The translations under genes were made by a program, and so were the position numbers. 64,000 bases of DNA from an uncultured Caldilineaceae bacterium (GTDB lineage Bacteria; Chloroflexota; Anaerolineae; Caldilineales; Caldilineaceae), in the NCBI GenBank assembly GCA_951812725.1, contig OX638330.1, forward strand, positions 4,443,405-4,507,404. The letters are read 5' to 3'. Within the stretch, counting starts at the first letter, position 1, and the number at the start of each line of letters is the position of its first letter. Under the pieces are notes generated by a model, which saw only the letters and a program-made list of their open reading frames with translations, made no database searches and was not told where the DNA came from. Positions 9,221 through 17,750 of the stretch are shown piece after piece.

Positions 9221-10231
9221 ATGACTTCCGTTACCAGCCGTGAAATTCATCTGCGCAGCCGTCCGCACGGGCTGCCAACTTCTGACAACTTTGCGCTCGT
9301 CAGCGTTGATGTGCCGAAGCCAAGCCAGCCGGAGCAAGTTCTGGTGCGCAACCGTTTTATCTCGGTGGATCCTTACATGCGGGGGCGGATGCGGGATACG
9401 CGCAGCTATACGCCTCCTTTCGGGCTGGATGAGCCGCTGACCGGCGGCGCGGTGGGCGAGGTAGTCAGCTCGACCAGCGACCAGTTTGCGGAGGGTGATT
9501 TCGTGCTGCATATGTTGGGCTGGCGGGAATATGCGCTGGCCGAGGCGCGGCATTTGACGAAGGTCGATCCGTCGCTGGGGCCGCTGCAGAGCTACCTGGG
9601 CGCGCTGGGTATGCCGGGCATGACGGCCTACGTCGGCCTGCTGGACATTGGGACGCCGAAGGCGGGGGAGACGGTGTTCGTTTCGGGCGCGGCGGGCGCG
9701 GTCGGCGCTCAGGTGTGCCAGATCGCGAAGATCCAGGGCTGCCGGGTGGTGGGGTCGGCCGGATCAGAGGCCAAGACGCGCTGGCTGGAGGAGGTCGCGG
9801 GCGTGGATGTAGCGATCAATTACAAGGAGACGAACAATCTGCGGCGGGCGCTCAAGAATGCCTGTCCGGACGGCATCGACGTCTATTTCGAGAATGTGGG
9901 GGGCGAGCATCTGGAGGCGGCGCTGCAGTATATGAATGACTTTGGGCGCATTGCGGTGTGCGGGATGATCAGCATGTACAACGCGACGGCGGCGGAGCCG
10001 GGCCCGGCGAACATGGCGCTGATGATCGGGCGGCGGCTGAAGATGCAGGGCTTTATCGTTTCGGACCATCCTGAACGGCGCGACGATTTTCTGCGCGATG
10101 TGTCCGGGTGGATGCGGGACGGCAAGCTCAAATGGGAGGAGACGATCCACGAAGGGATCGAGAAGACGCCCGAGGCGTTCATCGGTCTGTTTCATGGTGA
10201 GAATCTGGGCAAGATGCTGGTCAAAGTGTAA
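9221..10231 (+). CDS. NADP-dependent medium-chain oxidoreductase, CurA/leukotriene B4 dehydrogenase-like
   Basis: The 336 residues are the full length of the zinc-independent MDR double-bond reductase group. SVDPYMRGRM sits near residue 50, the Rossmann motif SGAAGAVGAQVCQIAK near 150, and FENVGGEHLEAAL near 225. The family reduces alpha,beta-unsaturated ketones and aldehydes with NADPH in the cytosol (curcumin reductase, prostaglandin reductase); the substrate here is unknown. No catalytic-zinc cysteine cluster is present. A GAGG lies 10 bases before the ATG. The MaoC gene follows on the same strand after a short repeat tract. Confidence 0.88.
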   Translation: MTSVTSREIHLRSRPHGLPTSDNFALVSVDVPKPSQPEQVLVRNRFISVDPYMRGRMRDTRSYTPPFGLDEPLTGGAVGEVVSSTSDQFAEGDFVLHMLGWREYALAEARHLTKVDPSLGPLQSYLGALGMPGMTAYVGLLDIGTPKAGETVFVSGAAGAVGAQVCQIAKIQGCRVVGSAGSEAKTRWLEEVAGVDVAINYKETNNLRRALKNACPDGIDVYFENVGGEHLEAALQYMNDFGRIAVCGMISMYNATAAEPGPANMALMIGRRLKMQGFIVSDHPERRDDFLRDVSGWMRDGKLKWEETIHEGIEKTPEAFIGLFHGENLGKMLVKV

Positions 10232-10232
10232 G

Positions 10233-10270
10233 GGCAGTGGTCAGTGGTTAGTGGTCAGTGGTCAGTGACT
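10233..10270 (+). repeat. GTCAGTGG/GTTAGTGG short tandem tract
   Basis: About four units of CAGTGGTCAGTGGTTAGTGG type, right after the reductase stop codon. The same tract recurs at 8938, 25217, 30105 and 57570, usually beside the GC-rich palindromic module. Confidence 0.7.
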
Positions 10271-10328
10271 GCTGCTGACGCGGGAGATCACTGGGGACTG
10301 GAATCTATTGGGGAGGTGGGGCGGGCTT

Positions 10329-10817
10329 ATGGGTACGCGGGCGATGCAGCCCCCGATGGGGCTTTATTTTGAGGAGTTTGCGGTCGGTGATGGGTGCGAG
10401 AGTGTCGGCCGCACGGTTACTGAGGTGGATATTGTCAATTTTGCGGCGCTGTCGGGCGACTGGAACCGGATCCATACGGACGCGCATTACAGCCAGGAGC
10501 AGATGTTCGGCGAGCGGGTGGCGCACGGGCTGCTGGTGCTGAGTATCGCCAGCGGACTGGCGGTGCGGATGGGCTTTATGGAGGGCACGGTCGAGGCTTT
10601 CATGAAGCTGGAATGGCAGTTTCGCCGGCCTGTTCTGATCGGGGATACGGTGCGCCTGCGGGCAACGGTGCGTGAGAAGAAGCCGATGCGGCGGATGGGC
10701 GGGGGCGTGGTCACCTTCAGGATGGAGGTGCTGAACCAGAGGGATGAGGTCTGCCAGCGGGGTAGCTGGGACATTCTGTGCAAGAACCTGCCCGACGGGG
10801 CGGACGCTGAGGCGTAA
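10329..10817 (+). CDS. MaoC-family hot-dog dehydratase
   Basis: The 162 residues form a single hot-dog domain. The hydratase motif FAALSGDWNRIHTDAHYS with downstream FGERVAHGLLVLS carries the Asp/His pair of R-specific enoyl-CoA hydratases and related dehydratases. The likely reaction is hydration or dehydration of a CoA thioester; the substrate is unknown. I chose ATG 10329 because GGGGAGG lies about 12 bases upstream; an in-frame TTG at 10308 would add seven residues and lacks a ribosome site. It may be cotranscribed with the following nuclease-like gene, 18 bases downstream. Confidence 0.85.
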   Translation: MGTRAMQPPMGLYFEEFAVGDGCESVGRTVTEVDIVNFAALSGDWNRIHTDAHYSQEQMFGERVAHGLLVLSIASGLAVRMGFMEGTVEAFMKLEWQFRRPVLIGDTVRLRATVREKKPMRRMGGGVVTFRMEVLNQRDEVCQRGSWDILCKNLPDGADAEA

Positions 10818-10835
10818 GGGCGCTGGCTGCCGCGC

Positions 10836-11384
10836 ATGATTCTTTCTTTGCCTTTCGCGTTGGCACTGGCCCTGCTGCTGGCGCTGTTGGGCGGTCTGCT
10901 ATTGTGGCTGGGGCGCCGCCAACGGCAGAGCAGCGGTTTGCCGGCGGGCACGGTGCTGTACCAGGACACGGAAGAGATGGAGGCGCCGGAGCGGCCGCTG
11001 CACAGCCGGCGTTATGGGCTGGTGGGGCGGCCGGATTATCTGGTGCGGACGCGCGAGCGGGGCAGGAACTACGTTGTCCCGGTGGAGGTGAAGAGCCGGG
11101 CGAGGCCGGCGCGGCCGTACGACAGTCATATTTTGCAGCTGGGGGCATACTGTCTGCTGGTTGAGGATAATTTTGACGCTGCGCCCCCGTACGGTCTGCT
11201 TCGCTACGCAGACGCCACGTTGCAAATCCCTTATACAGATGAATTGCGCGGTCGGGTGCTGGATACGGCGGCGGAGATCCGGCAGGCGCGGCGGGCGGCG
11301 GAGGTGGGCAGGAGCCACAGTGAGCCGCGGCGGTGTGTTAGCTGCGGGTATCGGTCTGCTTGTGGGGGGGAGGCGCTTGCTTAG
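10836..11384 (+). CDS. Membrane-anchored PD-(D/E)XK nuclease-like protein (Cas4/RecB type)
   Basis: This 182-residue protein has an N-terminal transmembrane helix (residues 4-25). A RecB/Cas4-type nuclease core follows: GRPDYLV (Asp), VPVEVKSR (E-x-K) and HILQLGAYCLLVED (motif QxxxY). The C-terminus keeps a CVSCGYRSAC cysteine cluster, though the four-Cys Fe-S set of classical Cas4 is incomplete. It probably acts on DNA ends at the membrane. It is 32 kb from the cas genes and not part of that operon. Similar stand-alone DUF83 proteins are known; the membrane anchor is the odd feature. Confidence 0.75.
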   Translation: MILSLPFALALALLLALLGGLLLWLGRRQRQSSGLPAGTVLYQDTEEMEAPERPLHSRRYGLVGRPDYLVRTRERGRNYVVPVEVKSRARPARPYDSHILQLGAYCLLVEDNFDAAPPYGLLRYADATLQIPYTDELRGRVLDTAAEIRQARRAAEVGRSHSEPRRCVSCGYRSACGGEALA

Positions 11385-11404
11385 TGGTTTTTGATTTTTT
11401 GGTG

Positions 11405-12445
11405 AACTGCAACGGCAACAGCTTTTGTCCACGAAGGACCACGAAGAACGGCAACTGCAGGAACGGCAACGGCAACTTCTTTTGTCCACGAAGGGCCACG
11501 AAGGACCACGAAGAACTGCAACTGCAGGAACGGCAACGGCAACGGCAACACCTTTTGTCCACGAAGGACCGCTAAGGGCCACGAAGGACCACGAAGAACG
11601 TCAACTGCAACTGCAGAACGGCAACTGCAACTTCTTTTGTCCACGAAGGGCCGCGAAGGACCACGAAGAACTGCAACTGCAGGAACGGCAACGGCAACAC
11701 CTTTTGTCCACGAAGGACCGCTAAGGGCCACGAAGGACCACGAAGAACGTCAATTGCAACTGCAGAACGGCAACTGCAACTTCTTTTGTCCACGAAGGGC
11801 CGCGAAGGACCACGAAGAACGGCAACTGCAGGAACGGCAACGGCAACACCTTTTGTCCACGAAGGACCGCTAAGGGCCACGAAGGACCACGAAGAACGTC
11901 AACTGCAACTGCAGAACGGCAACGGCAACTTCTTTTGTCCACGAAGGGCCGCGAAGGACCACGAAGAACTGCAACTGCAGGAACGGCAACGGCAACACCT
12001 TTTGTCCACGAAGGACCGCTAAGGGCCACGAAGGACCACGAAGAACGTCAACTGCAACTGCAGAACGGCAACTGCAACTTCTTTTGTCCACGAAGGGCCG
12101 CGAAGGACCACGAAGAACGGCAACTGCAGAACGGCAACGGCAACACCTTTTGTCCACGAAGGACCGCTAAGGGCCACGAAGGACCACGAAGAACGTCAAC
12201 TGCAACTGCAGAACGGCAACTGCAACTTCTTTTGTCCACGAAGGGCCGCGAAGGACCACGAAGAACGGCAACTGCAGAACGGCAACGGCAACACCTTTTG
12301 TCCACGAAGGACCGCTAAGGGCCACGAAGGACCACGAAGAACGTCAACTGCAACTGCTGAACGGCAACGGCTACACCTTTTGTCCACGAAGGGCCGCGAA
12401 GAACTGCAACGGCAACTTCAGGAACGGCAACGGCAGAACAGCGCC
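11405..12445 (+). repeat. Tandem CACGAAGG array, about 149-bp period
   Basis: Units contain TTTTGTCCACGAAGGACCGC, GGCCACGAAGGACCACGAAG and runs of CGTCAACTGCAACTGCAG or GGAACGGCAACGGCAAC. The segment starting CCTTTTGTCCACGAAGGACC recurs near 11550, 11700, 11849, 11999, 12146 and 12294, giving a period of 148-150 bp. All frames read as low-complexity artefacts, so it is not coding. Related arrays lie at 19110-19465 and 24478-24870, and in two of the three cases the same small gene start follows. Confidence 0.9.
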
Positions 12446-12503
12446 AGCTGGCCAGCGACCTGGCGCCCTTACCAAAAACTAGAAACTCCAAGGGGACTTA
12501 CAC

Positions 12504-12761
12504 ATGAATACAGTTGCGGAGAAACCGCTCGACCTGCACTTGTCCGGCGCGACGATCATCGAACGCGGCTACCGCACGATTCCACCCGACTGGTTCGTCG
12601 ACGCCAATGACCGCGAGGGCCATGTGCAGTCGTGGACCGAATGTTTTCCCGGCGTGCCGCAGAACCCGGTCATCTTCCTCGAGGATTCGACCGAATGGGG
12701 GGCGACGCTGTACGAGGATCGCAGGTACCCGTACCAGTGGTCAGTGATCAATATTTGGTGA
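12504..12761 (+). CDS. Small protein, truncated copy of a repeated gene family
   Basis: This 85-residue frame starts MNTVAEKPLDLHLSG and contains a conserved ATII.RG.RTIPPDWFVDAN block and a SWTECFPG.PQ block. AGGGG lies 10 bases upstream of the ATG. The first 50 residues are nearly identical to the frame at 24930, and the FLEDSTEW segment recurs at 19658-19755. The last residues (WSVINIW) come from a CAGTGGTCAGTGATC repeat, so the coding end has been overwritten by repeat DNA. It was probably the N-terminus of a longer protein; function unknown. Confidence 0.5.
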   Translation: MNTVAEKPLDLHLSGATIIERGYRTIPPDWFVDANDREGHVQSWTECFPGVPQNPVIFLEDSTEWGATLYEDRRYPYQWSVINIW

Positions 12762-12904
12762 TCAGTTACGGTCGCCAGCTCGCTCACTGGCTGGATGCAG
12801 TTCACTGGCCACTCGCCACTGGTAACTGACAATTGGTGTTGGCGGCGCGGAGGCGGGATCTGGGTTGTCGGCGTGTTGCTGGGATCGCGGCGCGTGCTGG
12901 GCCG

Positions 12905-13030
12905 GCGGGGATGGGCGGCGGTATCACACACACGCTGGCGCCGCGTCGTGACTGGTTTTGGACGGGGGCGTTGCGGGGGCGGAGCCCCTGCACAAGGGAG
13001 GGCCGAAGGCCCGACCGCCCATATAGGGCG
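12905..13030 (+). repeat. GC-rich palindromic module (interspersed repeat copy)
   Basis: GGGCGGCGGTATCACACACA leads into ACTGGTTTTGGACGGGGGCG and then nested short palindromes (GGGGCGGAGCCCC, GGGCCGAAGGCCC). The same module occurs near 8870, 20780, 25150, 30040, 48430, 48630, 57470 and 61760. It probably folds into stable stem-loops. Confidence 0.7.
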
Positions 13031-13222
13031 ATAGCCCCTGGCGGCGGTTTGTTGTCGGTGCGGTCTGTCACGGATTCTCCTTGTGTCGAAGCCTGCGCTG
13101 GCCAGGCCGGGCCGGGCGAGCGGGGCGGGGTATTCTGGCGGCTGCTCTATCCGATGCGGGTCGGGGGCGTTGACTCCGCAGATGCGCTCAGATCGAGGTC
13201 CGCTCAGGATCTGGACACGTCG

Positions 13223-13705
13223 TCAGTCCCATGCGCCTTCCTGGCAATCGGTTACTCCCTTCTCCAGAAGATCGATAATCAGGTGCGTCTCTTCCCTTTC
13301 TTCCGGGACGAGCACGAAAAATATGAGGTGCCACTCGATAGCAGCAACCTCACCAGCGGTCCAGCGCTGCAGTTCTTCGGGAGTCGCCTCGGACATTAAA
13401 CAGTCCCGAAGTTCAAGAATTGCGTTCTTGTATTCCTCCTCTGAGATATCGGCATCGTCCGTAACCGAGAAATCTATCTCGGCGGAGAGCGACGCAAAAT
13501 CTTTCAGGCTGGCCTGCATTTGTGGCGTGGGGACAGGCGTTGGCGGCTCTTCGGTTGGGATGGGCACACAGTCGGTGAGTAGTAGCGCGAGCCCGGCAAT
13601 CAGCAGATTCCTGAACTTGGTTCTGTCTCCTGGGGTTTCATCAGTATTGGAGTCTCCCAATGCTTCATCGCGCGGGCAAGGGCTGAGCAAGGACTTACGG
13701 CCCAA
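13223..13705 (-). CDS. Putative lipoprotein, probably decaying copy
   Basis: It belongs with the proteins at 18163 and 20918: hydrophobic LLIAGLALLLTDC, then VPIPTEEPPTPVPTP, then an acidic domain (IDFSVTDDADISEEEY). Two points suggest damage. The lipobox reads LLTDC where both relatives read LLTAC. The codon where a start is expected, eight bases after AGGAG, is AAG rather than ATG. The only canonical in-frame start is a TTG at 13705, more than 20 codons upstream. The C-terminal region ELQRWTAGEVAAIEWHLIF recurs as a remnant at 17960-18155. Function unknown; if translated it would be a surface lipoprotein. Confidence 0.5.
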   Translation of the reverse strand: MGRKSLLSPCPRDEALGDSNTDETPGDRTKFRNLLIAGLALLLTDCVPIPTEEPPTPVPTPQMQASLKDFASLSAEIDFSVTDDADISEEEYKNAILELRDCLMSEATPEELQRWTAGEVAAIEWHLIFFVLVPEEREETHLIIDLLEKGVTDCQEGAWD

Positions 13706-13850
13706 GCAGACGTTTCAGCGTGAAGACAAGAAAATGAGAATCACAATAAACGCCAGGTCAGCGGCGATAAACTCCAGGAAAGAGGAACACTGGAGGTTCC
13801 TTCCCGTGAGGGTTAGCGGTTACCGATCGCGGCGGTTTTGCTTTTATACT

Positions 13851-14306
13851 TTAGTAGCTACGTGAGAAAATCAGGATCCTCCAGCCCTTAACCAACACGA
13901 ATATGATGGCAGCCAGTGTCGGGAGTGAGAGGAAAATCAACTGGGCAAACAACACAACGCAACTCGATTCATTGATGTAATAGCCATCACCTTCACAGTT
14001 TAGGAGCCCATAATCCAGGATCCGCAACAGGGCATTCACCACGGCCGGTATCAGCAGGATTGTCGAAAAGACCGCAATTCGATCCCGTTTATCGGCGAGC
14101 TTGACGTAGGGAATGACAGCTGTCACAACCGTCGCCAGAATCAGGATATGAAGGACAAAGAAACCCATATCGCAAACGAAAAGGATCTGTCTGAATGATC
14201 CACTACAATCTATATTGTCCAGTCCCAAGACGACGAATCTGAATATCGCGCAGAGAACGACGATCAGAATGACCCGCGAGACAGTTGTTCTTCCGAACCG
14301 ATTCAT
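13851..14306 (-). CDS. Small four-helix membrane protein, unknown
   Basis: The 151 residues have four predicted membrane segments (about 10-30, 46-66, 80-100 and 118-140), a cysteine pair (CSGSFRQILFVC), and a short loop NCEGDGYYINESSC between helices 3 and 4. I recognise no family. AAGGGG lies 8 bases before the ATG, directly under a TATAAT box (14330-14335). Its layout resembles the protein at 15577 on the other strand. It is one of six small membrane proteins between 13.8 and 17.8 kb. Confidence 0.6.
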   Translation of the reverse strand: MNRFGRTTVSRVILIVVLCAIFRFVVLGLDNIDCSGSFRQILFVCDMGFFVLHILILATVVTAVIPYVKLADKRDRIAVFSTILLIPAVVNALLRILDYGLLNCEGDGYYINESSCVVLFAQLIFLSLPTLAAIIFVLVKGWRILIFSRSY

Positions 14307-14313
14307 GTTTCAA

Positions 14314-14347
14314 CCCCTTTTCTTTGGGGATTATATACTTTAGTCAC
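14314..14347 (-). promoter_or_regulatory. Shared island promoter (TATATAATCCCC type)
   Basis: On the minus strand CTAAAGTATATAATCCCC is followed by AAAGAAAAGGGG and the ATG at 14306. The -10 is TATAAT at 14330-14335; no TTGACA-like -35 is visible. The CCCC...GGGG arms could pair, with GGGG as ribosome site. The same arrangement precedes the gene starting at 16324. Confidence 0.55.
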
Positions 14348-14513
14348 ATTGGGGAGGGAAATAGAAAAAATGAACGAATTCCAAGAAAGGAAAGGCAATT
14401 GGTAGTTAGGGGTTCAATTGATAAACCCGGCCGCCTTCCTATTGTCGGGAGCAGGAAAGGAGGCCAGGCCGGGGCTTCTTAGAAGACAGCAAGCCTTAAC
14501 CGCCATCAACGAA

Positions 14514-14537
14514 GGCGAGACCGTAAACGGTCTCGCC
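14514..14537. terminator. Perfect 10-bp hairpin
   Basis: GGCGAGACCG pairs with CGGTCTCGCC across a short TAAA loop. It lies downstream of the minus-strand gene ending at 14604 and may end its transcript; the following T-run is weak. Confidence 0.45.
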
Positions 14538-14603
14538 ATTGCCCTCATTCGCCCCACCACCACAATAGAGCCCGCCACCACCCTGACGGACTCCAGACCC
14601 CTC

Positions 14604-15020
14604 TTAATGCGCTACACCCAAAAGGTTGATCGTGATGCTCACCATGCACAACAGGGGAATCCCTACCCCAGCACACACATAAAACGACATCCACAAGCCC
14701 CACTGTGTGTTGTCCGGCACCGAACGCTCCACCCATGTGCGCAAACTCATCATGCATCCGATGCCAGTGGCAAACCCCATCATTGCCAACAACATGATCA
14801 TCATGATCACCATTAAGCCCGGAGAATCGACCAAGTAGTGCCTCAGCAAACTCATGAAGCTCAAGCCAAACATCGACAGGGGCATCAACCCCACCATGAC
14901 GTTGAAACGCACCCTCTCTTTGTTCGCGGAGTGGATTTCTTCAAAAACCATAACAAAAAACACGCCCAACACAGAAGCGGTGAAGATGAACACCAGGATT
15001 GACAAAACAGAACCAGCCAT
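14604..15020 (-). CDS. Small four-helix membrane protein, unknown
   Basis: The 138 residues have hydrophobic segments at about 5-25, 42-62, 70-92 and 112-134, the third very Met-rich (LMVIMMIMLLAMMGF). No family is recognised. It sits in the membrane-protein island, with a hairpin 67 bases downstream. Codon use is less GC-biased than in the flanking housekeeping-type genes, which fits acquired DNA. Confidence 0.55.
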   Translation of the reverse strand: MAGSVLSILVFIFTASVLGVFFVMVFEEIHSANKERVRFNVMVGLMPLSMFGLSFMSLLRHYLVDSPGLMVIMMIMLLAMMGFATGIGCMMSLRTWVERSVPDNTQWGLWMSFYVCAGVGIPLLCMVSITINLLGVAH

Positions 15021-15039
15021 CGCACCCCCCTCATTCCGC

Positions 15040-15228
15040 TTATGGTTGGCCCCAATGACTAGGCCACTGACGGGCCGCCGGCGCCTGAGGCCCTCTTGTC
15101 TTCCGACCCTGTCCCCGTGCTTGTCGGACTAACATAACAGGCGGTACAAACATCGGGGGCAGGTCAAATACATACGTTCGGTCTGGCAACTCGATCATCG
15201 AAAAGCCTCCAGGCGCGTCCGCGACCAT
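15040..15228 (-). CDS. Short unknown frame
   Basis: A 62-residue frame beginning MVADAPGGFSMIELPDRTYV. The ELPDRTYVFDLP segment loosely resembles small DUF3006-like proteins, but the second half is basic and looks non-coding. Weak evidence; it may be a fragment. Confidence 0.2.
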   Translation of the reverse strand: MVADAPGGFSMIELPDRTYVFDLPPMFVPPVMLVRQARGQGRKTRGPQAPAARQWPSHWGQP

Positions 15229-15576
15229 AACGGCAATCTACACGTCAAATGAACTTGAAGAGGGTGTCTTGGTCGACAGGTGCAACCTCTGTCATCTCAT
15301 CTGTGGATCTATCATCGCCCTGGGTTGTAGCGCCGGCGTCAAAGGACTATGCATTCTCATCTGTGGAGCTTTTTCAGGGCCAGCCGCCATTGTATGTCCT
15401 GGCATGTGCTGGATCCTTACGACCATATTCTGTGTTTGGTTGTCCACTACCGAGTGCTCCACAACCTGCAGGAATCGCGGGTACTGCCCGTGATATAATA
15501 GGGGATGTCAGTCTAATTGGCTTCCCCGATTCCTCTTCACCCCACCATGACGTACCCTCACACGTAGGACAACGCC
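15229..15576. other. No convincing gene
   Basis: Frames here are short, start poorly and have mixed composition; one on the plus strand (15269-15493) is Cys-rich and hydrophobic but has no ribosome site. Confidence 0.3.
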
Positions 15577-16068
15577 ATGATGACAACTCTCGCAAGAGTA
15601 GCCTTCATAATCGGAACTGGTATCAGCCTACGCATCGCAATAATCGAACTGCAACACCACTACCATACAGACTTAGACTTCCTCGATCTTGAGGTTCTGG
15701 CACTAACTCTACTCCCCTCTCTTGAAATTATTACCCTCGTATCCCTCCTCCCAACGCCTCGTTGGATATTGTCGTCGCCTCGCCATAAAATAGCGTCGCA
15801 CCGATTCATCCAACTGCCTATCCTGTTTATGCCAGGTCTACTCGTCAATGCCGCATGGCGGATTCTGGAATACTTCCAGTCTCTTGACTCGTGCCAAGTG
15901 ACCAACGACGTAGCTTTGAAAGAGTTCTGCGACGTGATAGGACTACAAATGTTTACCAATGTCCCTTTTATGATCTTAGGAACATGGGCAATCATCTATT
16001 ACTTGACGAAGTATAAGCCAGAAATTAAGGGGAACTCTGGACATGGTTATCGCTCTCCCTCGCCGTGA
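15577..16068 (+). CDS. Small four-helix membrane protein, unknown
   Basis: The 163 residues have four hydrophobic segments (about 5-22, 42-62, 82-100 and 127-147). The loop DSCQVTNDVALKEFCDVIG occupies the position of the Cys-bracketed loop in the protein at 13851, suggesting distant homology. No enzyme motif is seen. It is the only member of the island on the plus strand. Confidence 0.5.
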   Translation: MMTTLARVAFIIGTGISLRIAIIELQHHYHTDLDFLDLEVLALTLLPSLEIITLVSLLPTPRWILSSPRHKIASHRFIQLPILFMPGLLVNAAWRILEYFQSLDSCQVTNDVALKEFCDVIGLQMFTNVPFMILGTWAIIYYLTKYKPEIKGNSGHGYRSPSP

Positions 16069-16108
16069 GCATTTTCTTCCCTATGCCGCATATCAGGTCA
16101 AAGGAGAG

Positions 16109-16324
16109 TTAGGGGAGATACTTAATAGCTGCCGCAACAATCCCCTGAATCAAAGCCGCTCCAACAAGAACGCGCCACATAGTCCATGCCTTTAGCTCTG
16201 CTATGTCGGCCTTGGTCGCCAAGTGTTCATAGGCACCTTTTAACTGATTTGTGTCCTCTGTCAGAACGTCAACTCGATTCTCCACTCTGTTTATCCGTCC
16301 CTCATGTTCAGCTAGAGTCACCAT
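16109..16324 (-). CDS. Small coiled-coil protein with C-terminal membrane helix
   Basis: This 71-residue protein opens MVTLAEHEGRINRVENRVDV. A short coiled coil (5-45) is followed by one membrane helix (50-68, MWRVLVGAALIQGIVAAAI). The arrangement is like phage hemolysin/holin-type (XhlA-like) or DUF1640-like proteins, but the match is by architecture only. I chose ATG 16324 because AAAGGGG and a TATAAT box lie directly upstream; longer readings to 16480 cross this promoter. Confidence 0.6.
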   Translation of the reverse strand: MVTLAEHEGRINRVENRVDVLTEDTNQLKGAYEHLATKADIAELKAWTMWRVLVGAALIQGIVAAAIKYLP

Positions 16325-16332
16325 TTTGCACG

Positions 16333-16363
16333 CCCCTTTTTGAAGGGGATTATATACTTTAGT
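16333..16363 (-). promoter_or_regulatory. Shared island promoter, second copy
   Basis: ACTAAAGTATATAATCCCC followed by TTCAAAAAGGGG and then the ATG at 16324. The -10 is at 16349-16354. It repeats the element at 14314-14347 with only the loop changed. A related TAGAGTATATAAGCCCC stands on the plus strand at 17864. Confidence 0.55.
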
Positions 16364-16638
16364 GGGGCTTAGCGGTTGAGGGATGGCATAACGAGGGGGA
16401 ATAAGTAGAACTGAACTTGGTTTTTTTTGGCAAGATGGGAGCTGTCCCATGTGGCGCTGGTGGCAGGAGTTTGCACTCATACCCCCCCCAATACCAATGC
16501 CTGTTAAGTGGTTGTGGTTGGGTGGTCGGTTAGATCAAGTGGTGATTCATTGCGTGGTCCAGACAATTCGTTCCATTCGGCGGCATGCCTGGGTGGTTCC
16601 AGGTAAGTGATGGATTCATAGTAGTGCCTTATGCGTCT

Positions 16639-16908
16639 CTAGTGAAACGAACCAGGGGAAGATTTCTTTAAGAAGGGGAGAGGGAAGAACACGCTTATAG
16701 CTGAAGAAAGCCCCAACCATGTCCATGCTAGCCAACTTGGAATCGCACCGAGTAAGTTTTCTACGATCATTGCCAAGATGAATCCTACCCAGAAGAACAG
16801 TACCTCAAACGTGGCAAAATGTCGGTCAAATCTGGATGGTATGACCCAATGAAGAACGATTACGACCGCAAAGACGATGGCGATGGCAGCAAAAGAAGCT
16901 ATTCCCAT
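16639..16908 (-). CDS. Small three-helix membrane protein, unknown
   Basis: The 89 residues contain three hydrophobic segments (about 4-22, 34-52 and 58-76) and a basic tail. No family recognised. Part of the membrane-protein island. Confidence 0.45.
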   Translation of the reverse strand: MGIASFAAIAIVFAVVIVLHWVIPSRFDRHFATFEVLFFWVGFILAMIVENLLGAIPSWLAWTWLGLSSAISVFFPLPFLKKSSPGSFH

Positions 16909-17039
16909 TTGGAATTTATTCTCTGGTCAGTCCCAGAAAAAACAGCCCGTCCTGTCGGCAGCACTCAGCATGGAGAGCTATCGCCACCATGGCGACGGTT
17001 CTTGTCGTCGGAAATTCACGCAACTTTGTCGCCTTCCTT

Positions 17040-17276
17040 CTATGAAATTCCAGAGTCAGCGCGACGGTCCTTGTTCTTGTCGAGTCGCTTCCATATCCAC
17101 TTAGGCCGCCGATTTACGACTAGACCCACCACGCCAATAACCAGCAATATAATAAGTATGTCGAGTATGACGAGCCAACCTAGGACGCGCGGGAAAAGGA
17201 CCATGCCAATCGCAAGAATAATCAAGAGAGTCCCGGCAATCAAAGATATCTTTATGAGGTTTCTTTCGTTTTCCAT
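17040..17276 (-). CDS. Small two-helix membrane protein, unknown
   Basis: The 78 residues begin MENERNLIKISLIAGTLLII, with a second hydrophobic segment (34-52) and a basic tail (WIWKRLDKNKDR). AAGGAGAG lies 7 bases upstream of the ATG. Its whole length aligns by eye with the C-terminal half of the next upstream gene (RKLKKMAFIGG... to WMWKRADK), so the two are paralogues. Confidence 0.6.
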   Translation of the reverse strand: MENERNLIKISLIAGTLLIILAIGMVLFPRVLGWLVILDILIILLVIGVVGLVVNRRPKWIWKRLDKNKDRRADSGIS

Positions 17277-17333
17277 ATCAAGCTCTCCTTCTTGACTGAA
17301 TACTGAAACGACACGGGAACAAATTATGCGGCC

Positions 17334-17750
17334 CTACGCCTTGTCAGCCCGCTTCCACATCCACATAAGCCACCAATAGTAGACTATAGCCGCCACGCCA
17401 AGGGCTGGCCACATAAGTAGCCAGAGCCAGACTAGGTCGCGAGGCATGAAAAGACCCAAGCCAATCGAAATTGTTATCGGGACCGCCCCACCAATAAAAG
17501 CCATCTTTTTGAGTTTTCTCTTTCTATCCGTATCTTGTTGACTGGATACCGCCTCCGGCGTCGATCTGCGGAACCCGCCCATGAGTGCATACCCGATTGC
17601 ACAACCCACCCACCCGGCTAGCACAGTGATTGGAGTCGCCCAGTCCAGGCCGCCACCCCACGGGACGTACAGATCCTTGACTCTCGAAAAGATTGTCCAG
17701 GTTGACCCAAAGATGACGAAATTCCTTCGCAGGTAATTCTTGGTAAACAT
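17334..17750 (-). CDS. Four-helix membrane protein, paralogue of neighbour
   Basis: The 138 residues have two N-terminal hydrophobic segments (about 10-25, 38-58), a polar linker (SSQQDTDRKRKLKK) and a C-terminal pair (76-95, 103-130) ending in WMWKRADKA. The C-terminal half matches the 78-residue protein 57 bases downstream. AGAGGGGG lies 7 bases before the ATG. Function unknown; probably cotranscribed with 17040-17276. Confidence 0.6.
   Translation of the reverse strand: MFTKNYLRRNFVIFGSTWTIFSRVKDLYVPWGGGLDWATPITVLAGWVGCAIGYALMGGFRRSTPEAVSSQQDTDRKRKLKKMAFIGGAVPITISIGLGLFMPRDLVWLWLLMWPALGVAAIVYYWWLMWMWKRADKA

Noticed and set aside
11338..12387. Many overlapping open frames in the CACGAAGG array
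   Set aside because: Both strands are open only because of low-complexity tandem repeats.
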